DNA of 64,000 nucleotides from JAPLDA01 sp043787975 (GTDB taxonomy: Bacteria; Bacteroidota; Bacteroidia; AKYH767-A; 2013-40CM-41-45), in NCBI GenBank assembly GCA_043787975.1, contig JAYVUK010000017.1, forward strand, positions 62,001 through 126,000. The letters are read 5' to 3'. The notes under the pieces were generated by a model. It was not told the DNA's origin. It made no database searches and was given only the letters and a program-made list of their open reading frames with translations. Below, in pieces: positions 43,106-51,469 of this stretch (position 1 is its first letter; each line of letters begins with the position of its first letter). The translations under genes and the position numbers were made by a program.

Positions 43106-43987
43106 ATGCAATTGCTCACTCCAACCAACTTTCCCGATTACGAACTCATTGATTGCGGAGATTTTGAAAAGTTAGAACGCTTTGGAAAATACATTCTCAT
43201 TCGTCCCGAACCGCAAGCAGTGTGGGAGAAAAAACTTTCTGAAAAAGAGTGGGAGAAAACTGCTCATGCAAAATTTATTCAACGATCGAGTTCTTCAGGC
43301 GATTGGAAGAAGGTGAGGGAGATGCCGGAGAGGTGGGTGATTGAGTATGCAGTCGGCAGTATGCAGTCGGCAGTTGGCTCAACGTTACAATTCAAGCTTG
43401 CGCTTACAGCATTTAAACATGTTGGTATTTTTCCGGAACAGGCTGTGAATTGGGATTACATTGCTGAAAGCGTTCAAAAGTTGGACATGGAGCAGCCGAA
43501 AGTATTGAATCTATTTGCTTACACAGGCGGCGCATCGCTCGCTGCGAAAGCAGCCGGGGCAGACATCACACATTTGGATTCCATTAAACAAGTGGTGACC
43601 TGGTCAAAAGAAAACATGGAACTTTCGGGATTGAAAGACATACGTTGGGTGGTTGAAGATGCATTGACATTTGTAAAACGCGAAGTGAAACGTGGCAAAA
43701 AATACCAGGGTATTATTCTCGATCCTCCGGCGTATGGTCACGGTGCAAACGGTGAGAAATGGAAGCTGGAAGACAACATCCATGAAATGATGGAACATGT
43801 TTTCCAATTACTGGATGATGAACAATGTTTTCTCGTTCTGAATACCTACTCGCTTGGGTTCTCTTCACTCATCATCGAAAATCTTTTATCAGGAACTCCC
43901 CGCTTAGATACCGGTGAACTCTATCTCCAGGCTAAATCCGGTTATAAGCTTCCGCTTGGCGTATTTGGAAGGTTTAGAAGAGGATGA
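43106..43987 (+). CDS. Class I SAM-dependent methyltransferase (RlmI-like)
   Basis: A 293-residue methyltransferase likely to act on rRNA. The SAM-binding part shows motif I VLNLFAYTGGASLAAKAAGA, motif II ITHLDSIKQVVTWSKENMEL, and the catalytic motif IILDPPAYGHGANG, as in the RlmI/RlmK branch (PF10672 type). The stretch after IEYAVGS is a foreign-looking insert: MQSAVGS follows as a direct copy, encoded by two exact 14-base repeats at 43346-43373. It lies in the loop between the N-terminal strands and FKLALTAFKHVG, so the fold may tolerate it. Confidence 0.88.
   Translation: MQLLTPTNFPDYELIDCGDFEKLERFGKYILIRPEPQAVWEKKLSEKEWEKTAHAKFIQRSSSSGDWKKVREMPERWVIEYAVGSMQSAVGSTLQFKLALTAFKHVGIFPEQAVNWDYIAESVQKLDMEQPKVLNLFAYTGGASLAAKAAGADITHLDSIKQVVTWSKENMELSGLKDIRWVVEDALTFVKREVKRGKKYQGIILDPPAYGHGANGEKWKLEDNIHEMMEHVFQLLDDEQCFLVLNTYSLGFSSLIIENLLSGTPRLDTGELYLQAKSGYKLPLGVFGRFRRG
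43346..43380 (+). repeat. In-frame direct word repeat in the methyltransferase gene
   Basis: TATGCAGTCGGCAG occurs twice in tandem (43346-43359 and 43360-43373), followed by a third, degenerate half (TTGGCTC). The 14-base unit is two 7-base words. Five units of 7 keep the frame open. Confidence 0.8.
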
Positions 43988-44024
43988 TTAGGGAGATTTC
44001 AAAAGATTACACCGATTTATTTCC

Positions 44025-44144
44025 AGATTCCTCACTCCGTTCGGAATGACAACCTTAATAAAAGAGAGGCGAGAGAGAAGGCGCGGCATTTCCCGACTTC
44101 TCTCTCGCTAATAGCCCTGTCATTCCGAACGCAGTGAGGAATCT
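44025..44144. repeat. Large nested palindrome with GGAATGACA/TGTCATTCC ends
   Basis: Outer arms 44025-44051 and 44118-44144 pair over 27 bases with few mismatches (AGATTCCTCACTCCGTTCGG on the left). Inner arms 44069-44080 and 44097-44108 (GCGAGAGAGAAG) pair perfectly. The ends resemble the GTCATGC/GGAATGAC family, so this may be a related, longer form. Confidence 0.8.
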
Positions 44145-44210
44145 CATACAAATGTTCCGTACTTAAGGTTTTCATAACATAATAAATCCCGCTATCGCCC
44201 GTTGAATCCT

Positions 44211-44218
44211 TATCTTTG
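44211..44218 (+). promoter_or_regulatory. -7 promoter box for DUF4175
   Basis: TATCTTTG, an exact TAnnTTTG box, 72 bases ahead of the GTG start at 44290. The -33 box is not clear. Confidence 0.5.
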
Positions 44219-44289
44219 CATTGAACCGGATGCATTGGAAAATCAGTGACCTCCTTTCATGAATCGGTTTAATCAAAATTTTATAATCA

Positions 44290-47200
44290 GTGGAATTAAG
44301 TAAAGACAATTATCAACTCCTTATTGCAAAACTGGATGCATTTATCCGGAAGTTTTATAAAAATAAACTGATCCGCGGAGCGATTTATTCATTCACGGTA
44401 TCGCTTGCCTTTTATTTACTCGTGACTTCACTTGAGTTCTTCGGTCACTTCAGCGTAGGTTTACGCACTACGTTGTTTTATGTTTTTGTTTTTGGAAATC
44501 TTTTCATCATCGGAAATTTTGTGGTCGTTCCGCTCATCCATCTTTATCGCATCGGGAAAATAATCTCGCATGAACAAGCCGCAAAAATTATCGGAGATCA
44601 TTTTGGAGATGTGAAAGACAAGCTTCTGAATGTTCTTCAGTTGAAACAGCAGACTGAACAAGTCAACAGTCCACAGTCTACGGTCAACAGTTTCCAATCT
44701 CCAATTTCCGGCTTCCAACTTCTCACAGCGAGTATCAATCAAAAAGCAGCAGAACTGAAACCGGTTCCGTTTACCTCAGCGATCAACCTGAATGAAAATA
44801 GAAAATACCTGCGCTATGCATTCATTCCGTTTTTAGTTTTAGTAGTATTGCTATTTACCGCTCCGAGCCTGATTAAAGAGAGTACAAAAAGACTGATTGA
44901 ACACGGAACGTATTTTGAAAAACCCGCGCCATTTACATTTGAAATTCTCAACAAAGATTTAAAAACTGTTCAGCAACAGGATTATCAACTTGATATTAAA
45001 GTTTCCGGCAATGAAGTACCACAGGAAGCATACATTGAAATTGACAACAATCAATTCAAGCTGGAAAAAGAAAACATGATCACCTTTCATCATGTGTTCA
45101 AGAATATTCAGAAAAATATTTCCTTCCGTTTGTTTGCAGATGGTTTTTATTCAAAGGAATATTCGCTGGAAGCCTTGCCAAATCCTTTGTTGATGAATTT
45201 TGATATCAGCCTGGATTATCCTGCCTACCTGAAAAAACAAAATGAAAAAATTCAGAACACAGGCGATCTTGTAATTCCTGCCGGAACAAAAGTGAGTTGG
45301 AAATTCAACACACAAAATACGGATGAGTTAAAATTAAATTTCCAGGACACACTTATTTCTCCGGTGAAAGCGGATGAAAACAGTTTTGTTTTCAGCAAAC
45401 GGTTTCTCCGAAACGATTCGTATTCCGTGAGCACGGCAAATAAATTTTTGCACAGCAAAGATTCGATTCGTTATTCCATTGCTGTTATCCCGGATTTGTA
45501 TCCTTCCATTTCCATCGAGCAGGAGAAGGATTCTTTCTCTACGAAGCGCACCTTTTTCAAAGGCCTCGTCAAAGATGATTATGGTTTTTCAAAACTCACC
45601 TTCAACTATCGGTATCTCAAATTGAGTGAAACGAAATCCGCCTCAGGAGGATCAAACGACAGTCTTCCAAACAAGGACAAGCAACTCAGCGAAGTACTCA
45701 CCATCAATAAGAACACAACACAAGATCAGTTTTTTTATAACTGGGATGTTTCCCAAATTAATATTTCTACCGGAGATGAAATCGAATATTATTTTGAAAT
45801 CACAGACAACGATGGTTTGACGGGAGGAAAATCGACACGCTCACAAAGTCAGGTTTTTAAAGCTCCTACACTGAAAGAGATTGCAGAAAATACGTCCAAG
45901 AATAATGAAGGCATCAAGAATGATCTCAAAGAAAGTATTGATCAGGCAAAACAGTTGCAGAAAGATGTAAGTGACCTTAGCAAAAAATTACTTGATAAGA
46001 AAGAAATGAATTGGGAAGACAAGAAGAAAGCTGCTAATCTTATCGAAAAACAAAAAGACCTGGAAAAGAAACTGGAAGACATCAAGAATAAAAACCAGCA
46101 GAACAACGAGCAGAAATCAGAATACAAATCTGTTAATAAAGAACTACTCGACAAACAGCAGCAACTCGAAGCCTTGATGGATAAACTGATGACTCCTGAA
46201 CTGAAAAAGATGATGGAAGATCTTCAGAAAATGATGGATCAGATGGACAAGGCAAAGTTGCAGGAGCAACTGAGTGAGATGAAGTTTGACACGAAGGATA
46301 TGCAGAAGGAAATTGAGCGTTCGCTTGAATTGTTCAAGCAAATGGAAGTGCAACAAAAGCTCGAAGACAACATCAGCAAGCTAAATGAACTGGCGAAGAA
46401 ACAGGATGAGCTTTCAAAAAAATCAGACGATAAAAATACGGACAGCAAAGATTTGAAGGACAAGCAAAGTGAACTGAACAAGGAGTTTGAAGATTTCAAA
46501 AAAGACATGAAAGACCTGGAAGAGAAAAACCAGGCGCTTGAAACTCCAAACGATCTCAAAAAATCGGAAGAAGATCAGAAAGACATTCAGAACGATATGA
46601 AAAGCAGCGAGGATGAGCTGAGCCAAAATAAGAAGAGCAAAGCATCGAAATCGCAGAAAAGTGCTTCAGATAAAATGCAAAAGCTCTCTGATAAGATGAG
46701 CAAGATGAAAGAGGACATGGAAAAGGAAGAGAACGAAGAGGACATGAATGCTTTGCGTGCCTTGCTTGAAAATCTTTTACATCTTTCTTTCGACCAGGAA
46801 AAGCTGATGCAGGATTTGAAAACCATGGATGTGAATAATCCTCAGTATTTAAAAATCGGTCAACAGCAGCGTAAGCTGAAAGACGATGCAAAGATGATTG
46901 AAGATTCTCTTTTCGCTTTGAGTAAACGTGTTGTCCAGATTAAGGCGAAGGTGAACCAGGAAATCGGAAACGTCAATCAAAATATTGAAGCTGCACTGGA
47001 CAATATTGAGGATCGTCTTGTTCCGCAAGCCCGAAGCCGACAGCAGTTTGTTATGACGTCCGTGAATAATCTTGCGCTTCTGTTAAGTGAGGCATTGAAC
47101 CAGATGCAGGCGCAACAGCAACAGGCAAAAAGTGGAAGCTGTACAAAACCAGGAAAGAAACCCGGAAAAGGTCAGGGCAAACCGAAATCTCTCGGTGATT

Positions 47201-47739
47201 TGCGAAAGATGCAGGAACAGTTGAATAAGAACATGCAAAAGATGAAAGATGCGATGAAGCCCGGCATGAATCCCGGAAAAACAGGGCAAGGTCAGCAAGG
47301 CATGAGCGAACAACTGGCAAAGATGGCTGCGGAGCAACAATACATTCGTAATGAGTTGAGTAAAATGAATTCGCAGGATAATAATTCCGATAAATCAGGC
47401 GGCAAAAACCCATCAAATGAGCTGCGTGATGCCCAAAGGAAAATGGAAGAAACTGAAAACGATATTGTGAATAAGGCGATTTCGCAGGAAACTTTGAACC
47501 GCCAGAACGAAATCCTTACCCGACTTCTTGAAAGTGAAAAAGCCGAGCGCGAACGTGATCAGGATGAGCAGCGTAAGAGCGAAGAAGCAAAAAATATAAA
47601 CCATCGTAACCCTTCGGAATTTGAGGAGTATAAGAGATTAAAATTAAAAGAAATGGAATTACTTAAAACTGTTCCTCCTTCTTTGAATTCATACTACAAA
47701 AAGAAAGTCAACGATTACTTTCAAACGATTGAAAAATAA
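44290..47739 (+). CDS. DUF4175 large coiled-coil membrane protein
   Basis: A 1149-residue protein of the DUF4175 family, common in Bacteroidota beside a GHKL ATPase and ybeY. Two N-terminal membrane helices (residues 30-52 and 56-80) and a third near 175-195 (YAFIPFLVLVVLLFTAPSLI) anchor it. Residues 200-530 are beta-rich and face the periplasm. Residues 540-1130 are a very long Lys/Glu/Gln coiled coil with a Gly/Lys/Pro-rich break (KPGKKPGKGQGKPKSL) and Met/Gln-rich segments. The start is GTG at 44290. A foreign-looking word array at 44659-44724 encodes residues near QVNSPQSTVNSFQSPISG. The function is unknown; a scaffold in the envelope is likely. Confidence 0.85.
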   Translation: MELSKDNYQLLIAKLDAFIRKFYKNKLIRGAIYSFTVSLAFYLLVTSLEFFGHFSVGLRTTLFYVFVFGNLFIIGNFVVVPLIHLYRIGKIISHEQAAKIIGDHFGDVKDKLLNVLQLKQQTEQVNSPQSTVNSFQSPISGFQLLTASINQKAAELKPVPFTSAINLNENRKYLRYAFIPFLVLVVLLFTAPSLIKESTKRLIEHGTYFEKPAPFTFEILNKDLKTVQQQDYQLDIKVSGNEVPQEAYIEIDNNQFKLEKENMITFHHVFKNIQKNISFRLFADGFYSKEYSLEALPNPLLMNFDISLDYPAYLKKQNEKIQNTGDLVIPAGTKVSWKFNTQNTDELKLNFQDTLISPVKADENSFVFSKRFLRNDSYSVSTANKFLHSKDSIRYSIAVIPDLYPSISIEQEKDSFSTKRTFFKGLVKDDYGFSKLTFNYRYLKLSETKSASGGSNDSLPNKDKQLSEVLTINKNTTQDQFFYNWDVSQINISTGDEIEYYFEITDNDGLTGGKSTRSQSQVFKAPTLKEIAENTSKNNEGIKNDLKESIDQAKQLQKDVSDLSKKLLDKKEMNWEDKKKAANLIEKQKDLEKKLEDIKNKNQQNNEQKSEYKSVNKELLDKQQQLEALMDKLMTPELKKMMEDLQKMMDQMDKAKLQEQLSEMKFDTKDMQKEIERSLELFKQMEVQQKLEDNISKLNELAKKQDELSKKSDDKNTDSKDLKDKQSELNKEFEDFKKDMKDLEEKNQALETPNDLKKSEEDQKDIQNDMKSSEDELSQNKKSKASKSQKSASDKMQKLSDKMSKMKEDMEKEENEEDMNALRALLENLLHLSFDQEKLMQDLKTMDVNNPQYLKIGQQQRKLKDDAKMIEDSLFALSKRVVQIKAKVNQEIGNVNQNIEAALDNIEDRLVPQARSRQQFVMTSVNNLALLLSEALNQMQAQQQQAKSGSCTKPGKKPGKGQGKPKSLGDLRKMQEQLNKNMQKMKDAMKPGMNPGKTGQGQQGMSEQLAKMAAEQQYIRNELSKMNSQDNNSDKSGGKNPSNELRDAQRKMEETENDIVNKAISQETLNRQNEILTRLLESEKAERERDQDEQRKSEEAKNINHRNPSEFEEYKRLKLKEMELLKTVPPSLNSYYKKKVNDYFQTIEK
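44659..44724. repeat. In-frame word array in DUF4175
   Basis: Tandem 7-base words GTCAACA, GTCCACA, GTCTACG, GTCAACA, then TTTCCAATC, TCCAATTTCC, GGCTTCCAAC. It gives a low-complexity Ser/Gln/Asn/Pro stretch. No inverse half is present. Confidence 0.65.
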
Positions 47740-47742
47740 TTT

Positions 47743-48165
47743 ATGCACGTTGAAGGAGAAACAAAAACAGTGGAGCTAAACTCACAACCTGAGAGCCTTG
47801 GAATCGTAGAGAATATGATTGACGAGTTGCGCGGAAAATACAATGTAAGCGAAGATATGTTTGGAAACATGCTGGTAGCAATTACAGAAGCAGTTACCAA
47901 CGCCATCTATCACGGTAATAAAGCCGATCCTAAAAAGAAAGTAAGCGTCAGTTATTCACTGAGCAATAACCTTCTCAGTTTTACGATCAGCGACCAGGGA
48001 CCCGGTTTTGATTATTATAATCTTCCGGATCCGACGGCTCCGGAGAACCTGGAGAAAGAATGCGGCCGTGGAATCTTCCTGATGAAACACCTTACCGACC
48101 AGTTAATTTTTTCCGATAGCGGTCGCGTGGTGGAAATGAATTTTAAATTGGTTAGCAATAATTGA
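47743..48165 (+). CDS. GHKL ATP-binding protein (anti-sigma factor/RsbW-like)
   Basis: A 140-residue stand-alone HATPase. The N box is MLVAITEAVTNAIYHGNK, the G1 box FTISDQGPGFDY, and the G2 region CGRGIFLMKHLTDQL. That is the form of anti-sigma serine kinases and of ATP-binding subunits in signalling. It begins 3 bases after the DUF4175 stop. The pair DUF4175 - RsbW-like - ybeY is conserved in the phylum, so the ATPase may work with the coiled-coil protein rather than with a sigma factor. No anti-anti-sigma gene is near. Confidence 0.9.
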   Translation: MHVEGETKTVELNSQPESLGIVENMIDELRGKYNVSEDMFGNMLVAITEAVTNAIYHGNKADPKKKVSVSYSLSNNLLSFTISDQGPGFDYYNLPDPTAPENLEKECGRGIFLMKHLTDQLIFSDSGRVVEMNFKLVSNN

Positions 48166-48191
48166 GTAGATTGATTTTTGGTTTAAACAAT

Positions 48192-48220
48192 AAAGGGAGA
48201 TTGGTGTTCTCCCTTTTTTT
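48192..48220 (+). terminator. Intrinsic terminator after the RsbW-like gene
   Basis: A 9-bp stem (AAAGGGAGA 48192-48200 with TCTCCCTTT 48208-48216) followed by a T run to 48220. It closes the DUF4175 - ATPase transcript. Confidence 0.88.
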
Positions 48221-48276
48221 ATTTCCGCAAATCAAGCTCGTTAACAGAGAGACGCTGTTATGAATGTTAATTTTCT

Positions 48277-48352
48277 ACCACAGAGACACAGAGGACATAG
48301 AGATTCACGGAGAATTCTCCGTGTTCCTGAGTGAACTCCGTGTCTCCATGGT
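48277..48352. repeat. Word palindrome, CACAGAGA words around an 18-bp perfect core
   Basis: Begins ACCACAGAGACACAGAGGAC and ends CCGTGTCTCCATGGT. The centre CACGGAGAATTCTCCGTG (48306-48323) is perfectly self-complementary. Similar CACAGAGA arrays are seen in many bacteria. Confidence 0.8.
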
Positions 48353-48407
48353 GAGTTTTGTTTGTCATGAACGAAATAATAAAAAAGTTAAATCCTATTT
48401 TTGACTC

Positions 48408-48833
48408 GTGAACAACATTCATTTTTTCAAAGAAGATACCCGATTTCGGTTGCTGTATCAAAAGGAGTTACGCAGATGGATAAACAAAGCTATCCGCGAA
48501 AAAAAATTTCATCTCGAAGAAATCAATTACATTTTTTGCAGTGACAAGTACCTTTTAAACCTCAACAAACAATTTCTGAATCATAATTTTTATACGGACA
48601 TCATCACGTTTGATACTTCTTCCGGAAAGAAAAAAATATCCGCCGATATTTTTATTTCGATAGACAGCGTGAAAACAAATGCTGAAAAATTTCACTCCAC
48701 TTTTAAAGACGAATTGCATCGCGTGATGATTCATGGTGTGTTGCATTTGCTTGGCTACAAAGACAAAACAAAAAAAGACCAGGTAATCATTCGAAAGAAA
48801 GAAGATGAATGGCTGGGACAACGGGAATTCTGA
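48408..48833 (+). CDS. ybeY: Endoribonuclease YbeY
   Basis: A metal-dependent RNase for 16S rRNA 3' end maturation and late ribosome quality control. The 141-residue protein has SADIFISIDSVKTNAEKF (the R/S-IS substrate strand) and the zinc site HRVMIHGVLHLLGYKDKTKK. In E. coli the third zinc-binding histidine follows as GYDH; here the sequence is GYKDK, the usual Bacteroidota form, so the zinc may have another ligand. The start is GTG at 48408, consistent with the family's N-terminus. It is followed by a sensor kinase, not by mnmG as in many relatives. Confidence 0.92.
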   Translation: MNNIHFFKEDTRFRLLYQKELRRWINKAIREKKFHLEEINYIFCSDKYLLNLNKQFLNHNFYTDIITFDTSSGKKKISADIFISIDSVKTNAEKFHSTFKDELHRVMIHGVLHLLGYKDKTKKDQVIIRKKEDEWLGQREF

Positions 48834-48868
48834 TCCGAACCTGTATTCTTCATCGGGAAGTTGGAAGA

Positions 48869-48876
48869 TAACTTTG
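48869..48876 (+). promoter_or_regulatory. -7 promoter box for the sensor kinase
   Basis: TAACTTTG is an exact box 75 bases before the ATG at 48951. It lies inside the reading frame that would result from the upstream TTG at 48861, which argues for the later start. Confidence 0.5.
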
Positions 48877-48950
48877 TTCATTCTTTTTTAAAAATTCCTG
48901 ATTTGCAAAGAACCTTATTGCCACTTTTGTTGAAATCGCCTGTTGGCTTT

Positions 48951-50558
48951 ATGTTCTCCTTTTTAAAACAGAAAAAAAAAGCTACCGAACCCCGCCTTGC
49001 TATCGTTCATGCGTATAGTCTTATTGCCGTAATTTACTGTGCCGTCTTTTCTGTAATTTTTTATTCAGAAGTAAAAAACATTTTCTTAGCAGCGCTGCAT
49101 GCAGGCGCTTTGTTATGTGTTATTTGTAATTATATCCTCTTACAACGAACAAAAAATTTCAGGCGGTCATCCAATATTATTCTCACGACCGGTACTGTTG
49201 TGGTGACTTCATTATTCGCAACAGGAGGATGGGAAAATTCGGGTTACCTATGGACTTTCGCCTATCTTCCTTTTGTTTTTTTTCTTCCTAAAAGCAAAGT
49301 TGCCACAAAATGGGTGGCCGCACTCTTTACAGGATACTTTGCCATTGTAGCACTTCATTTTCTTAAGATCATTACCATCCCATATTCACCGGTTGTTTTG
49401 TTTAATTATTTCGCGGCTTTACTTATTTGCGTAGCATGTATTTTTCTTTCCCTGAAAGCAACTGCTGTATACCATGAACATTTACACTCGGCAAAAACGG
49501 AAGACATACTTCGAAGCGAACAAAAATTCCGAGCGCTTACGGAGAACAGTTCGGATATGATCGGGCTGTCAGATGAAAATATTAATCCCATTTATCGAAG
49601 TCCGTCTTCTGAGCGGATTACAGGATGGAGCAATGATGAAGTGACAAAAAAAGGCAGGGTAGAATTAACGCATCCCGAAGACACAGAGATGATGCGAGAA
49701 AAGGTAAGGATCGTTTTGGCAAATCCAGGCCAACCTGTTCGTGTCAGTTTTCGGTCAAGACATCGCGAAGGTCATTATCTATGGTTTGAGGGAGTGCTTA
49801 CCAATATGATTCATGATGAGTCAATCAATGCAATTATATCCAACCTCCGTGACGTGACAAAGAAGAAAAAAGCGGAAGCCGAAGTATATAAACTGACGGA
49901 AGAACTTCGCGTGTTGGTGGAACATGTTCAAACATCGAGAGAGGAAGAACGAAAATATATTGCACGCGAAATACACGATGAGTTAGGGCAGGCACTAACT
50001 GCGCTGAAAATTGATGTTTCAATGATGAAAAGAAAAATGATGGCGGAGACAACACATTGTCCTGTTTATATTGAAGCGGAATTGAATTCGATCATCGACA
50101 AAATTGATAACTCGATTGAATCTGTTAAGAGAATCGCTAACGATCTAAGACCTGAAATTCTCGATCATCTCGATATCGTGGACGCTATTAAATGGCAGGC
50201 ACAGCAATTTGAAAACATCACGGGGATTCAATGTTCCGTTTCAAATTTACCCGATCATTTAGACCTGGAAAGTTCATTTTCAACAACGGTGTATCGTACC
50301 ATCCAGGAAGCATTGACAAATGTTACACGCCACTCAGAGGCAACGGTCGTCCGTATTCTTATTGAGCGGAATTCCAAAAAGCTGTTGGTGGAAATTAATG
50401 ACAACGGAAAAGGTATAAAAGAAGAAGACATCAAAAACATAAAATCATTGGGGCTCATTGGAATGCGCGAACGCGTTCTGCTTTTAAACGGAACTCTTTC
50501 TATCAGTGGAAAACCGAGCATGGGAACAACCATAGCCGTTGAATTACCAATGGAGTGA
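48951..50558 (+). CDS. PAS-domain sensor histidine kinase (HisKA_3/NarX type)
   Basis: A 535-residue membrane kinase paired with the next gene. Six membrane helices occupy residues 15-170, followed by a PAS/PAC domain (residues 180-305: FRALTENSSDMIGLSDE, YRSPSSERITGWSNDEV, YLWFEGVLTNMI). The HisKA_3 phosphoacceptor site is EEERKYIAREIHDELGQALT, His at about 342, and the HATPase has ALTNVTRHSEAT (N box), INDNGKGI (G1) and LGLIGMRERV (G2). I start at ATG 48951, because a TTG at 48861 would put the promoter box inside the gene. The signal sensed is unknown. Confidence 0.9.
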   Translation: MFSFLKQKKKATEPRLAIVHAYSLIAVIYCAVFSVIFYSEVKNIFLAALHAGALLCVICNYILLQRTKNFRRSSNIILTTGTVVVTSLFATGGWENSGYLWTFAYLPFVFFLPKSKVATKWVAALFTGYFAIVALHFLKIITIPYSPVVLFNYFAALLICVACIFLSLKATAVYHEHLHSAKTEDILRSEQKFRALTENSSDMIGLSDENINPIYRSPSSERITGWSNDEVTKKGRVELTHPEDTEMMREKVRIVLANPGQPVRVSFRSRHREGHYLWFEGVLTNMIHDESINAIISNLRDVTKKKKAEAEVYKLTEELRVLVEHVQTSREEERKYIAREIHDELGQALTALKIDVSMMKRKMMAETTHCPVYIEAELNSIIDKIDNSIESVKRIANDLRPEILDHLDIVDAIKWQAQQFENITGIQCSVSNLPDHLDLESSFSTTVYRTIQEALTNVTRHSEATVVRILIERNSKKLLVEINDNGKGIKEEDIKNIKSLGLIGMRERVLLLNGTLSISGKPSMGTTIAVELPME

Positions 50559-50615
50559 CACGAATCAAAAATCAACTTACATAAACAATCAAATCAGGAA
50601 AGAAATTAAATTTAT

Positions 50616-51248
50616 ATGATAAAAGTTCTCATCGCCGACGATCATTCCATTGTAAGAGCCGGATTAAAAAAAATACTGAAAGAAGAAAAAGATATTGAAG
50701 TTTCCGGGGAAGCATCCAATCACCAGGGAGTTCTTTCACTTCTTTCAAAAGACATTCCCGATTTGGTCCTGCTTGATATATCCATGCCGGGAAGAAGCGG
50801 GCTTGAAACATTGAAAGAAATAAAATCGCTTTATCCGAAATTAAAGGTTTTAATTTTAAGCATGCATCCTGAAGACCGTTACGCTGTGCGCACCATTAAA
50901 GCCGGTGCTTCCGGATATGTTTCAAAAGAAAGCGCAACCGAAGAACTCGTAAACGCAATTCGAAAAGTTTGTAGTGGAGAGAAATATATCAGCGCAGCAC
51001 TTAGTGGAAAGCTTGCTGACTATCTTGAAACTGATCTGGAAAGTGCACCTCACGAACTTTTATCAGACCGTGAATTCCAGGTTCTTTGTATGATTACCAC
51101 AGGTAAAAGCACCGATCTGATTGCAGAGGAATTATCACTAAGCAACAATACGATCGCGACCTACCGAGAACGAATACTGTCAAAACTCAGGTTGAAAACA
51201 AATGTTGAGTTAACAAACTATGCGCATCGGAACAACCTGATTGATTAA
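50616..51248 (+). CDS. NarL/FixJ-family response regulator
   Basis: A 210-residue transcription regulator, the partner of the kinase 57 bases upstream. The receiver domain has the acidic pair DD at residues 8-9, the phosphoacceptor Asp54 (VLLDISMPG), Ser/Thr and Lys in ILSMHP and GYVSKESATEE. The C-terminal LuxR-type helix-turn-helix is at residues 147-205 (LSDREFQVLCMITTGKST, LSLSNNTIATYRERILSKL). Target genes are unknown; the two secreted-protein genes just downstream are natural candidates. Confidence 0.94.
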   Translation: MIKVLIADDHSIVRAGLKKILKEEKDIEVSGEASNHQGVLSLLSKDIPDLVLLDISMPGRSGLETLKEIKSLYPKLKVLILSMHPEDRYAVRTIKAGASGYVSKESATEELVNAIRKVCSGEKYISAALSGKLADYLETDLESAPHELLSDREFQVLCMITTGKSTDLIAEELSLSNNTIATYRERILSKLRLKTNVELTNYAHRNNLID

Positions 51249-51280
51249 ATTCCTTACAAAAGTTCTTTTTTGCGAACCCA

Positions 51281-51319
51281 AAAACGATGAAGTTAAATTA
51301 TACTTCATCGTTTTTTTTT
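51281..51319 (+). terminator. Intrinsic terminator of the two-component operon
   Basis: A 13-bp perfect stem (AAAACGATGAAGT 51281-51293 with 51302-51314), loop of 8, then a T run to 51319. A second small hairpin follows at 51350-51370 (TTGTGGT / ACCACAA). Confidence 0.9.
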
Positions 51320-51469
51320 AATATTCAAGACAATTTTTTAGAAAATAACTTGTGGTCAAAACAACCACAACCGTTCCGTTTTTTTAACTACAAACAATAT
51401 AATGAAAGGTAATGTAGAAGTTCCTACAACAATAAGTTAACAGGAACAACTAATACACACGAATCATTT

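Larger units (their letters stand above)
43988..44289. other. Intergenic region with a large cruciform
   Basis: This 302-base gap holds the palindrome at 44025-44144 and a -7 box at 44211-44218. No gene is seen in it. Confidence 0.6.

Noticed and set aside
44461..47416. Several long open frames on the minus strand opposite DUF4175
   Set aside because: They are antisense shadows of the Lys/Glu-rich coiled coil, with Leu/Phe/Ser-rich nonsense products and no family match.
48861..48950. TTG start for the PAS sensor kinase
   Set aside because: An exact -7 promoter box lies just inside this extension, and ATG 48951 gives a normal membrane protein start.
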